Assembly (NCBI GenBank): GCA_016710335.1
Contig: JADJXQ010000004.1
Location: 186,001 to 250,000 of the forward strand
Direction: 5' to 3'
DNA from: Rhodospirillales bacterium
GTDB taxonomy: Bacteria; Pseudomonadota; Alphaproteobacteria; Rhodospirillales; Defluviicoccaceae
DNA length: 64,000 nucleotides
The position numbers and the translations under genes were made by a program. The notes beneath the pieces are model-generated. The model saw only the letters and a program-made list of their open reading frames with translations, did no database searches and had not been told where the DNA came from. Numbering within the stretch: position 1 is the stretch's first letter; each line of letters starts with the position of its first letter. Below are positions 8,785-16,411 of this stretch, piece by piece.

Positions 8785-9276
8785 CTACGACGCCCGTCCT
8801 GCCAACGGAAGCTCGCGGCGCAATTCGGCGACCAGGCCTCGCGCACCGAGGGTCACCAGATCGAGCATGTCCTCGAAGCCGTCATCCCCGCCGTAGTAAG
8901 GGTCGGGGACGTCGCGACGCCCGGCGCTCGGCGCGTGGTCGAGGAACAGGCCCAGGCGGTGGCGCTGCGACAGCGGACACATCGCCTCGAGGTCGCGGAG
9001 GTTGTTGCGGTCCATGGCGAGGATCAGATCGGACGTAAGAAAATCGCCGCTGTCGACCTGCCGCGCCCGCAGAGCCGACAGGTCGATGCCGCGCCGGCGC
9101 GCCGCCGTCTGTGCCCGGCGATCGGGAGGGCGGCCGACCTGATAGTCGTGCGTGCCGGCACTGTCGGCGGAGATTCTGTCCGTCAGACCGGCCTCGGCGA
9201 CCATGGCTCGAAAGATCCCTTCCGCCGCCGGCGAGCGGCAGATGTTACCGAGACAAACGAACAGGACGTTGACCAC
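8785..9276 (-). CDS. Low molecular weight protein-tyrosine phosphatase
   Basis: A 163-residue protein with the family P-loop CLGNICRSP at residues 8-16 (Cys nucleophile, Arg) and the catalytic acid in DPYYGGDDGFEDM. It removes phosphate from tyrosine residues, and in many bacteria acts on exopolysaccharide tyrosine kinases; no such kinase is encoded here. A close relative of arsenate reductases is possible on fold alone, but the DPYY motif favours the phosphatase. The gene heads a two-gene operon with the HAD phosphatase and is divergent from the Sir2 gene across 57 bp. Confidence 0.93.
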   Translation of the reverse strand: MVNVLFVCLGNICRSPAAEGIFRAMVAEAGLTDRISADSAGTHDYQVGRPPDRRAQTAARRRGIDLSALRARQVDSGDFLTSDLILAMDRNNLRDLEAMCPLSQRHRLGLFLDHAPSAGRRDVPDPYYGGDDGFEDMLDLVTLGARGLVAELRRELPLAGRAS

Positions 9277-9333
9277 CGCGGGAGACTCCCTACCATTCGG
9301 GCGGGAAGTAGCAGATAACGAGGGAGCCGGGCA

Positions 9334-10089
9334 ATGTCACACGCGAGCTGGAGTGCGCGGAGCCGGCAAGACCGGGCCGAACACAGCATCGTCATCCTGA
9401 CCGGCGCCGGCATTTCGAAGGAGTCCGGCCTCGATACCTTCCGCGATCCGGACGGGATCTGGACGCGGGTGCGCCTCGAGGACGTGGCGACGCCGGAGGG
9501 CTTCGCGCGCAACCCGGATCTGGTGCACGACTTCTACAACGCGCGGCGACGCCAACTCGTCAGCCCCGATCTTGCCCCGAACCTCGCGCATCAGGCGCTG
9601 GCGCGCCTGGAGGATGCGTGGCCGGGGCCGGTGCTGATCGTCACGCAGAACATCGACAACCTGCATGAGCGCGCCGGCAGCCGCCGGCTCCTGCACATGC
9701 ACGGCGAACTGTACAAGGCGCGGTGCGGCGCCTGCGACGACCTTCGCCACTGGGACGACGACTTGACCGTCACGACGGTCTGCGCCCGCTGCAACGCCGC
9801 CGGGGCGATGCGCCCCCACGTTGTGTGGTTCGGCGAGATGCCGCTGGAGATGGAGCGCATCTACGCCGAACTCGAAGCATGTTCGCTGTTCCTCTCCATC
9901 GGCACCTCCGGCAACGTCTACCCGGCGGCGGGGTTCGTCCAGCACGTGCGCTTCGCGGGCAACGCCAGAACCGTGGAGCTGAACATGGAGCCATCGACCG
10001 GCGCCACACTGTTCCATGAAACCATCTACGGCCCCGCGACCCAGGTCGTCCCGGACTTCGTGGAGAGGCTTCTGGAAGAAGAGCGGTGA
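9334..10089 (+). CDS. cobB: NAD-dependent protein deacylase, Sir2/CobB type
   Basis: A 251-residue sirtuin. The NAD pocket motifs GAGISKESGLDTFRD and TQNIDNLHERAGS are present, followed by the catalytic His in HMHGELY. The structural zinc site has both Cys pairs, in CGAC and CARC, and the WFGEMP strand follows. Sirtuins of this class remove acetyl or succinyl groups from lysines and regulate enzymes such as acetyl-CoA synthetase. It starts at the ATG at 9334, with GAGGGAGCC upstream, and is a single gene. Deacylase activity is well supported; the preferred acyl group is not determined. Confidence 0.93.
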   Translation: MSHASWSARSRQDRAEHSIVILTGAGISKESGLDTFRDPDGIWTRVRLEDVATPEGFARNPDLVHDFYNARRRQLVSPDLAPNLAHQALARLEDAWPGPVLIVTQNIDNLHERAGSRRLLHMHGELYKARCGACDDLRHWDDDLTVTTVCARCNAAGAMRPHVVWFGEMPLEMERIYAELEACSLFLSIGTSGNVYPAAGFVQHVRFAGNARTVELNMEPSTGATLFHETIYGPATQVVPDFVERLLEEER

Positions 10090-10102
10090 CCCGCCCGCCG
10101 GC

Positions 10103-11074
10103 TCATTCGGGCTCGCGCGTGCCCATGGCCAGGAGCCGCTCATGCCGCTGAGCCAGACGCCGCGGACCCGGCACGTCCATCAGGGTGCGAAGCTCTTTGC
10201 CGATGGCGTCGCCAATCGCGCCAATGGTGGCATCCGGATGGCGGTGGGCTCCGCCCGGCGGTTCGAGGATCACTTCGTCGACCACACCTAACGCAGCCAT
10301 GTCCGGTGCGGTAAGCTTCAGGGCCTCCGCAGCGGCGCGCGTCTGTCCCTCATCCTCCCACAGCGCCGCAGCCGCGGCTTCCGGCGCCAGCGGTGTAATC
10401 ACCGCGTGCTCGAGCATCAGCACCCGGTCGCCGGCGAGAAGGCCGCCGGCGCCCGCGCCGGTCATCGCGCCGGTCACCACCGCGATCATCGGCGCGGTCA
10501 ATCGAAAGCTGACCTCCATGACCGCCGCGGCAGCCACGGTGTGATCGAACCGCGCCGATGTCCCCGTGCGGGCGCCGTTTGCGTGATCCTCCCCGGTCAT
10601 GGCGACGAACACCAGGAGCGGCAGGTCGAACGACCCTGCCAACGCCAGAAGACGCCGCATCCGCCGCTCCCTGCCGCTCGCATCGTCCGGCGGCACCGTG
10701 CGGTCGTCATCTGGTTTCGAACCCGCCATTTCAACGCCAAGAGCAACGACGGTGTAGCCGCGATATCGGCCGACGCCGCCGAGCACGACGACGCCGTCTA
10801 TGGTCGAAGGTTCCGTCAACAACGGCCGATAGCCCTCGACCAACGCCGTAATGCAGGTGCCGGCGCCTGGACGATCGGGGTGGCGCGCGACCTGAAGCCT
10901 CTGCAACGGACCCAGTCGGCGATACACCTGTTGCAGCAGCCGTTGCAGGCGGCCTTCGAGACGCGCGATTTCCGACTCCGCGTCCTTGTCCCCGGTCGTT
11001 CGGCGCCGGCGGAGTTCGGCGAGTCGCGCCTCCAGTTCGCCAACACCCTTCTCGAACTCCAGCGGAGCGATCAT
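10103..11074 (-). CDS. Divergent acetyl-CoA carboxylase carboxyltransferase alpha (AccA)-like protein
   Basis: A 323-residue protein. Its N-terminus (LEFEKGVGELEARLAELR) and the LARHP-like VARHPDRPGAGTCI match AccA, and the crotonase-fold core includes GDRVLMLEHAVITPLAPEAA. Two conserved AccA stretches are altered. The PGAYPGIGAEERGQ-type region is replaced by MTGEDHANGARTG. The GEGGSGGAL oxyanion segment reads TGAMTGAGAGGLL. That suggests a paralogue with changed or lost carboxyltransferase activity. Starting at 11074 aligns with AccA N-termini. An upstream ATG at 11119 would overlap the lyase gene. It sits 13 bp after the malyl-CoA-lyase-like gene, so the two are probably co-transcribed. 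Confidence 0.7.
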   Translation of the reverse strand: MIAPLEFEKGVGELEARLAELRRRRTTGDKDAESEIARLEGRLQRLLQQVYRRLGPLQRLQVARHPDRPGAGTCITALVEGYRPLLTEPSTIDGVVVLGGVGRYRGYTVVALGVEMAGSKPDDDRTVPPDDASGRERRMRRLLALAGSFDLPLLVFVAMTGEDHANGARTGTSARFDHTVAAAAVMEVSFRLTAPMIAVVTGAMTGAGAGGLLAGDRVLMLEHAVITPLAPEAAAAALWEDEGQTRAAAEALKLTAPDMAALGVVDEVILEPPGGAHRHPDATIGAIGDAIGKELRTLMDVPGPRRLAQRHERLLAMGTREPE

Positions 11075-11087
11075 CGGCGCAGCGCGG

Positions 11088-12083
11088 TCAACGCCCGGCT
11101 GCCGCAGCGGCGACCGCATCGGCCTTGCGGACCACGACCTCCGCCTGCCTGATCGAGGCCACGTCGATCATCCGCCCGTCCAAGGCCACCGCTCCGCTGC
11201 CTTCGGCCGCAGCCTGGCGCATCGCCTCCAGAATACGTCGCGCGCGGGCGACTTCGTCTGCGGAGGGGCTGAAAATGTCGTTGATCGCGTCGATCTGGCT
11301 CGGGTGGATCGCCCACTTGCCGTCGCAACCCAGTACGGCGGCGCGACGGGCTGCGGCATGGAAGCCGTCGGCGTCGCGGATGTCGCTGTAGGGCCCATCG
11401 ATCGGGCGCAGACCGGCGGCGCGCGCCGCCACCACCAGCCGACTGAGCGCCGCGTGCCACATGTCGTTCCAGTGCCGCTCCCGCCGGCCGCCCTGATCCG
11501 CGTCCGCATCTGTCAGCACGTGGTATTCGGGATGGGTGCCGCCGATCGTCGTCGTCCGCGCCCCGATCGACGCGGCGAAGTCGCCCGACCCGAAATGCAG
11601 CGACTCGGCGCGGCGGCTGGCCCGCGCGATGGCGTCGATGTTGCTCATGCCCAGCGCCGATTCGATCAGGATCTCGATGCCGAGCCTTCGCTTGCGTCCT
11701 TTGGCGGCCTCGATCTGGGAGAGCAGCACGTCGACGGCATAAACATCCGCGGCCGTACCCGCCTTGGGAACCATGACAAGATCGAGCCGATCCCCCGCCC
11801 GCTCCACCACCTCGATCACGTCCCGGTACATGTAGGGCGTGTCGAGGCCGTTGATGCGCACGGACAAGGTCCGCTCACCCCAGTCCAGGTCGTTGATGGC
11901 GGCGATCACCGCCTCCCGGGCGCGCTCCTTCTCCTCCGGGGCGACCGAATCCTCCAGGTCGAACACGATGATGTCGGCAGCAGTCTCTCCGGCCTTCTCC
12001 AGGAAACGCGGCTTGGAGCCCGGAACCGTAAGCTGCGAGCGGTTCAGCCGCGGCCGGCACATCTCGACGGTCGTGAAGCTCAC
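11088..12083 (-). CDS. HpcH/HpaI (CitE-like) lyase, probable malyl-CoA/beta-methylmalyl-CoA lyase
   Basis: A 331-residue TIM-barrel lyase. It carries the family signatures ADIIVFDLEDSVAPEEK, LSVRINGLDTPYMYRD (substrate Arg), IEILIESALGM (metal Glu) and KWAIHPSQIDAIN. These are the hallmarks of the alphaproteobacterial Mcl enzymes that cleave malyl-CoA or methylmalyl-CoA to glyoxylate and acetyl- or propionyl-CoA. The usual FGVADYAAS segment reads FGSGDFAAS here, so substrate preference may be shifted. It is followed 13 bp later by the AccA-like gene. A pathway role in glyoxylate or C3 metabolism is inferred from the family. Confidence 0.8.
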   Translation of the reverse strand: MSFTTVEMCRPRLNRSQLTVPGSKPRFLEKAGETAADIIVFDLEDSVAPEEKERAREAVIAAINDLDWGERTLSVRINGLDTPYMYRDVIEVVERAGDRLDLVMVPKAGTAADVYAVDVLLSQIEAAKGRKRRLGIEILIESALGMSNIDAIARASRRAESLHFGSGDFAASIGARTTTIGGTHPEYHVLTDADADQGGRRERHWNDMWHAALSRLVVAARAAGLRPIDGPYSDIRDADGFHAAARRAAVLGCDGKWAIHPSQIDAINDIFSPSADEVARARRILEAMRQAAAEGSGAVALDGRMIDVASIRQAEVVVRKADAVAAAAAGR

Positions 12084-12127
12084 CGGGTGTTCCTCTCAGC
12101 CTATACCGTTGCCAATGCTTCGACACG

Positions 12128-12154
12128 CTCATGCTTCGAACGGCTCAGCATGAG
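12128..12154. repeat. REP-like 27-nt palindromic unit
   Basis: Eight-base arms CTCATGCT and AGCATGAG flank an 11-base centre (TCGAACGGCTC). The unit lies in the 127-bp gap between the lyase gene and the M48 protease gene. It matches in design, and largely in sequence, the two units at 58321-58397. A partial copy (ATGCTTCGACACG) precedes it. Confidence 0.6.
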
Positions 12155-12210
12155 GTTGCGGGGATGTCCTGTGGCGTCAGGTTCCGGGATGTCCTGTTCG
12201 TGCGTGAAAC

Positions 12211-13581
12211 CTACCCGCCGTCCCGGCGTTGCTGGTCGCGGCGGCGTTCGGCCTGTTGCGCGATGTCGGCGGCCTGGAGCCAGCCCGGCGAGCCGTTCGG
12301 CAGCGCCTGTTGAGCGCGGTTGGCGTGGTAGATGGCTTCATCGAACCGGCCCTCGAGCAGCGTCGCTTCGGCGCGGGCCAACAGGCTCTCGGTCTCCTCG
12401 CCGCGGCGATGATAAGCTTCGCCGAGGGTGTTCCACATCAAAATATTGCGGGGTTCTACGATGCGGGCCGCTTGCAGGTTGCGAAGCGCATCATCGACCA
12501 GCGCCGGGTCGTTCAGCGCCAGCTGCACGCGGGCGAGTTCGATGCGGATCGACGCTGCCCCCGAACTCAGTTCGGCCGCCGTTCGATATGGAGCCAGGGC
12601 CTCGGCCGGCCGGCCGTTCTCGAACAACATCTGACCCTTCAGCTCATAAAGGTACGGATCGGACGGCGCTTCGCGGATCAAGTCGTTCACGGCGGCGAGC
12701 GCCGCCGTCAGATCCGGTTTGCGGTACAGCGCGACGGCGCGTGCATAGCGGGCGGCGAAACTGGTGTCTTCCGGCGGGTAGCGGCGCATCACCACCGGGA
12801 ACGGCTCGAGGAAGCCGACCAGCTTGGCCACCATGCGGCGGTGCAACCGGGCCGCTTCCTCGTCGTCCGACGATGCGGAGCGGCGCGGCTGGCCCGCAAC
12901 GAACGTCTGCAGCGCCGAAATGCGGTCCCGCGCCAGCGGATGCGACAGCAGGTACGGATCGCGCCGGCCGGCGACCAGAAGTTCCTGATCCTCCAGCTTT
13001 GTCAGAAACTCGAGCAGACCCTCCGCAGACTGATCCGTGGCGTCGAGGAGGCGCATCGCGGCCGCGTCCGCCGCGCTTTCCTGCGTCCGGCTGTAGCGCA
13101 GGAACCCCCTCAGGCCGGCCTCCTGACCGGTCGCCATGGCGGCGCCGATGGCTTCCGGCTTGCCGGCAGCGACCGACGCCGCCACGCCCACCACCATGGC
13201 GAGGATGGACTCGACGGTGGCGTTGCGCATCGCATCGTGGGTGCGCGCCAGGTGAGCGCCCTGGATGTGGCCCGCTTCATGGGCGATGACGCCGATCACC
13301 TGATTGGCGCTGTCGCTCTGCATCAACAATCCTGTATTGATGAACAGCTTCTGGCCGCCGGCGACGAAGGCGTTGATGCTCTTGTCGTTTACCAGGTAAA
13401 TCTCGACGGTCGAGGGGCGCAGGCCGGCCGCCTGGAAGATCGGCGTCGCGAAGAGGCGAATGATGCTTTCGATTTCGGGGTCGCGAATGGTCGAAATTCC
13501 CCCCCTGGCCTCGGCGCCGAGGGGCTGAAGCACGACGAGACCAGCCACAAGAACGGCGGTCAGAAGGATACGCAAGCGCAT
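12211..13581 (-). CDS. M48 family zinc metalloprotease with TPR domain (BepA-like)
   Basis: A 456-residue exported protein. The N-terminus MRLRILLTAVLVAGLVVL is a signal peptide. The protease domain has VIAHEAGHIQGAH (HEXXH zinc site, about residue 120) and a downstream ESAADAAAM with the third zinc ligand Glu. From about residue 290, TPR-type helical pairs run to the C-terminus (APSDPYLYELKGQMLFENG and others). This architecture matches BepA/YfgC, a periplasmic outer-membrane quality-control protease. The ATG at 13581 is preferred, with 13587 two codons upstream. The start region overlaps the start of the divergent GGT-like gene. Confidence 0.9.
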   Translation of the reverse strand: MRLRILLTAVLVAGLVVLQPLGAEARGGISTIRDPEIESIIRLFATPIFQAAGLRPSTVEIYLVNDKSINAFVAGGQKLFINTGLLMQSDSANQVIGVIAHEAGHIQGAHLARTHDAMRNATVESILAMVVGVAASVAAGKPEAIGAAMATGQEAGLRGFLRYSRTQESAADAAAMRLLDATDQSAEGLLEFLTKLEDQELLVAGRRDPYLLSHPLARDRISALQTFVAGQPRRSASSDDEEAARLHRRMVAKLVGFLEPFPVVMRRYPPEDTSFAARYARAVALYRKPDLTAALAAVNDLIREAPSDPYLYELKGQMLFENGRPAEALAPYRTAAELSSGAASIRIELARVQLALNDPALVDDALRNLQAARIVEPRNILMWNTLGEAYHRRGEETESLLARAEATLLEGRFDEAIYHANRAQQALPNGSPGWLQAADIAQQAERRRDQQRRDGG

Positions 13582-15190
13582 GCACATGGCAGTTCGCTGG
13601 TTGAGGCCATTCAAACGTAGTGTTGACGGCTTGCGGCGTCAAATCACCGTCGCGCTGCTTGCCCTCGTCGTGGCCGGCTGCGGCTCCGATGACGTGGAGC
13701 TCGGCACCCTCGGCGCCGTCGAAGGTTTCCTCGGCGGGGTCGCTGCGGACGAGCCGCGCGCCGCCGCCGTCGGCCGCGACGTGCTCTCCGCGGGAGGCAC
13801 GGCGGCCGACGCCGTGGTGGCCATGTATTTCGCGTCCGCCGTGACCCTGCCGTCCGCGGCGAGCCTCGGCGGCGGCGGCGTCTGCGTGGCGTTCGACAGC
13901 GACAAGATCGACGCCAAGGCGATCGTGTTTCTGCCGAGAGGGTCGAACGCCGTGACTGCGGCGAGCGATCGCCCGTCGGCGGTGCCAGCCAGCGTCCGCG
14001 GCTTCGTGGTGCTGCACGCCCGCTTCGGCCGGCTCCGCTGGGAGCAATTGCTGGCGCCGGCGGAAAGCCTGGCGCGCTTCGGTTTCCCGGCATCGCGGGC
14101 GTTGGCGAGCGACCTGACGCCGCTGCGGCGGGCGTTGCAGAGCGATCCGGCGTTCGTGCGGATCTTCTCTTCGCCCGGCGGCGAAGGCCTGGTCGCGGAG
14201 GGCGATCCGCTGATCCAGGTGGAGCTGGCCGCGGTGATCTCCCACATCCGCACACAGGGCGCCGGCGCCTTTTATACAGGGCCGCTGGCACAGCGTCTGG
14301 TGGACGCGGTAAAGGCGGCAGGCGGCAGTTTGACGGTTGAGGAGTTGCGGGATTACGCTCCTTCCGTGCTTGAGACCATCCAGGTGCCTTGGGGCAACGA
14401 AGTGGCGCACTTTGCGCCGCCGCCGGCGGCCGGAGGCGCGGTCGCCGCACAGATGTGGGCGCTCCTCGAAGACCGGGGCTTCGGACGCGCCTCGCCCGAA
14501 CGCCGTCAGGCGATGCTGGTGGACATCGGCTCCCGCGTCATGGCCGATCGCGAGACGTGGATGCGCGCCGACGGCAGCGCCACGGTCGATCCACAGTCGC
14601 TGGTGGCCCCCTCGCGGCTGAAGGACATCATGGCCGGCCCGGCAGCGGGCAGCCAGGTTCGGCCGGAAAACGCCTCCGCGGCATCTTTCGTCGCGTTCGA
14701 CCGCGAAGGCTCGGCCGCCGCTTGCGCAGTCACCCTCAACAGCCCATTCGGCACCGGCCGCGTCGCCCCGGGCACCGGCATCGTCCTCGCGGCGGCGCCG
14801 GGTCCGGGCGGCCGCGGCGCAGAGGGATTGGGGCCGATGCTTATCGTCAACGAGAACATCGGCGCCTTCCACTTTGCCGGCGCCGCTTCAGGGGGGATCG
14901 CTGCGCCGAGCGCTCTCGTCGGCGTCGCGGCGCGCGCGATGCTGGGCGACGTCCCACTGGCCGATGCAGTGGCGGCGAACCGGGCGTTGGGTACGGCCGA
15001 TCCGTCGCTGGTGTACCATGAAGCGGGCGCCGATCCGGCGCTGCGCGAGCGTGGCGGCCGCGCCGTCGCGGCGCCGGAATTGGGGCGCGTCAACGCCGCG
15101 GCCTGTCTCCGGGGATTTCCGCCCTATGAGGACCGCTGCGCGGCGGTCGCCGACCGACGCGGGCACGGGCTCGCCACCGGGTCGTTTTGA
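13580..15190 (+). CDS. Gamma-glutamyltransferase-like lipoprotein, probably non-catalytic
   Basis: A 536-residue member of the GGT Ntn-hydrolase family. The N-terminus contains a lipobox (LLALVVAGC), so it is probably a lipoprotein facing the periplasm. The GGT core is visible in AGGTAADAVVAMYFASAV and SLGGGGVCVAF, and in NSPFGTGRVAPGTGIVL. At the autoprocessing site, where active enzymes read TTH followed by an aromatic residue, this protein reads Ala367-Ala368-Ser369-Phe370. The later SSMSPTIV and GSPGG motifs read GLGPMLIV and GAASGG. Self-cleavage and transpeptidation are therefore unlikely. A TTG near 13631 is an alternative start just before the signal peptide. The last 4 bp overlap the longest aminotransferase frame. 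Confidence 0.75.
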   Translation: MHMAVRWLRPFKRSVDGLRRQITVALLALVVAGCGSDDVELGTLGAVEGFLGGVAADEPRAAAVGRDVLSAGGTAADAVVAMYFASAVTLPSAASLGGGGVCVAFDSDKIDAKAIVFLPRGSNAVTAASDRPSAVPASVRGFVVLHARFGRLRWEQLLAPAESLARFGFPASRALASDLTPLRRALQSDPAFVRIFSSPGGEGLVAEGDPLIQVELAAVISHIRTQGAGAFYTGPLAQRLVDAVKAAGGSLTVEELRDYAPSVLETIQVPWGNEVAHFAPPPAAGGAVAAQMWALLEDRGFGRASPERRQAMLVDIGSRVMADRETWMRADGSATVDPQSLVAPSRLKDIMAGPAAGSQVRPENASAASFVAFDREGSAAACAVTLNSPFGTGRVAPGTGIVLAAAPGPGGRGAEGLGPMLIVNENIGAFHFAGAASGGIAAPSALVGVAARAMLGDVPLADAVAANRALGTADPSLVYHEAGADPALRERGGRAVAAPELGRVNAAACLRGFPPYEDRCAAVADRRGHGLATGSF

Positions 15191-15216
15191 AGGCGCCGGA
15201 GTATCGAGCCGGCACC

Positions 15217-16365
15217 ATGACCCTGAAGACCGCCAAGCGCGGCGCCGTCCCGCCGTTCATCGTCATGGACGTGCTGCGCGCCGCCAACGAGCGCGCAGCA
15301 CAAGGCGATGACGTCCTTCATCTGGAGGTGGGGCAACCCGGAACCGGAGCCCCCGCAGGTGTCGTCGCCGCCGCGAAAGCAGCGCTCGACAACGACCGCC
15401 TGGCCTATACCGACGCCCTCGGCGTCGAGCCTTTGCGCCGGCGCATCGCCCGCCATTACCAAGACAAGTACGGGGCGGGTGTGGACTGGCGCCAAGTCGC
15501 GGTAACGCCGGGCTCCTCCGGAGCGTTCATCCTGGCATTTCTCGCGGCGTTCGAGGCCGGCGACAGGGTGGCGCTGGCGAGCCCTGGCTATCCGGCCTAT
15601 CGCAACATCCTCGCTGCGCTGGGGGTGGAAGTCGTGGAGGTGGCGGTAGGGCCGGAAACCAACTTTCAGCCGACCCCGGCGGTGTTGGAGCGCGTCGAGG
15701 GCGAACTCGACGGGCTGATCGTCGCCAGCCCCGCCAACCCTACCGGCACCATGCTGCACGCCGTGGAACTGGCGGCTCTGGCGGACTGCTGCCGGGAGCG
15801 CCGGATCCGTTTCGTCTCCGACGAAATCTATCACGGCATCACCTACGAGCGGCCGGCGGCGACGGCGCTGGCGTTCGAAGACGACGCGATCGTCGTCAAC
15901 AGCTTCTCCAAGTACTACGCGATGACCGGCTGGCGGCTGGGATGGATGGTGGTCCCGAAGCCGCTGCTGCGCTCCGTCGAGTGTCTCGCCCAGAACCTCT
16001 TCATCTCGCCCCCCACTTTGTCGCAACTGGCGGCGGTGGCGGCGTTTGATTGTGAAGTCGAACTCGATGCCAACGTCGCCCGCTACGCGCGCAACCGCGA
16101 CATCCTGCTGAGCGAGTTGCCGAAGGCCGGGTTTGCCGAACTGGCGGCAGCCGAGGGCGCCTTCTACATCTACGCCAACGTCGCGCACCGCACCAACGAC
16201 AGCGAAGCGTTCTGTCGCAGAATGTTGGCGGAGACCGGCGTCGCCGTGACGCCGGGCGTCGACTTCGATCCCGAGCGAGGCAACCGGTTCATCCGCTTCT
16301 CGTTCGCGGGCACCGCCGAGGACATGGCGGAAGCGGCGCGGCGGCTGATCGCCTGGCGCCAATAA
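15217..16365 (+). CDS. Class I/II PLP-dependent aminotransferase
   Basis: A 382-residue cytoplasmic fold-type I aminotransferase. It has the cofactor lysine in NSFSKYYAMTGWRLGW, the PLP-contacting segments SPANPTGT and SDEIYHG, and the C-terminal carboxylate-binding Arg in NRFIRFSF. These fit the aspartate/aromatic aminotransferase group that exchanges amino groups between amino and keto acids; the exact substrate cannot be read. I chose the ATG at 15217 over the TTG at 15187 because the conserved fold begins right after it. It lies about 26 bp downstream of the GGT-like gene and converges on the RNase E gene. Confidence 0.9.
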   Translation: MTLKTAKRGAVPPFIVMDVLRAANERAAQGDDVLHLEVGQPGTGAPAGVVAAAKAALDNDRLAYTDALGVEPLRRRIARHYQDKYGAGVDWRQVAVTPGSSGAFILAFLAAFEAGDRVALASPGYPAYRNILAALGVEVVEVAVGPETNFQPTPAVLERVEGELDGLIVASPANPTGTMLHAVELAALADCCRERRIRFVSDEIYHGITYERPAATALAFEDDAIVVNSFSKYYAMTGWRLGWMVVPKPLLRSVECLAQNLFISPPTLSQLAAVAAFDCEVELDANVARYARNRDILLSELPKAGFAELAAAEGAFYIYANVAHRTNDSEAFCRRMLAETGVAVTPGVDFDPERGNRFIRFSFAGTAEDMAEAARRLIAWRQ

Positions 16366-16411
16366 GCCCGCCGACCGGCGGCGTTCGCTGTCCTCTCCGG
16401 TCCGTGGAGCG

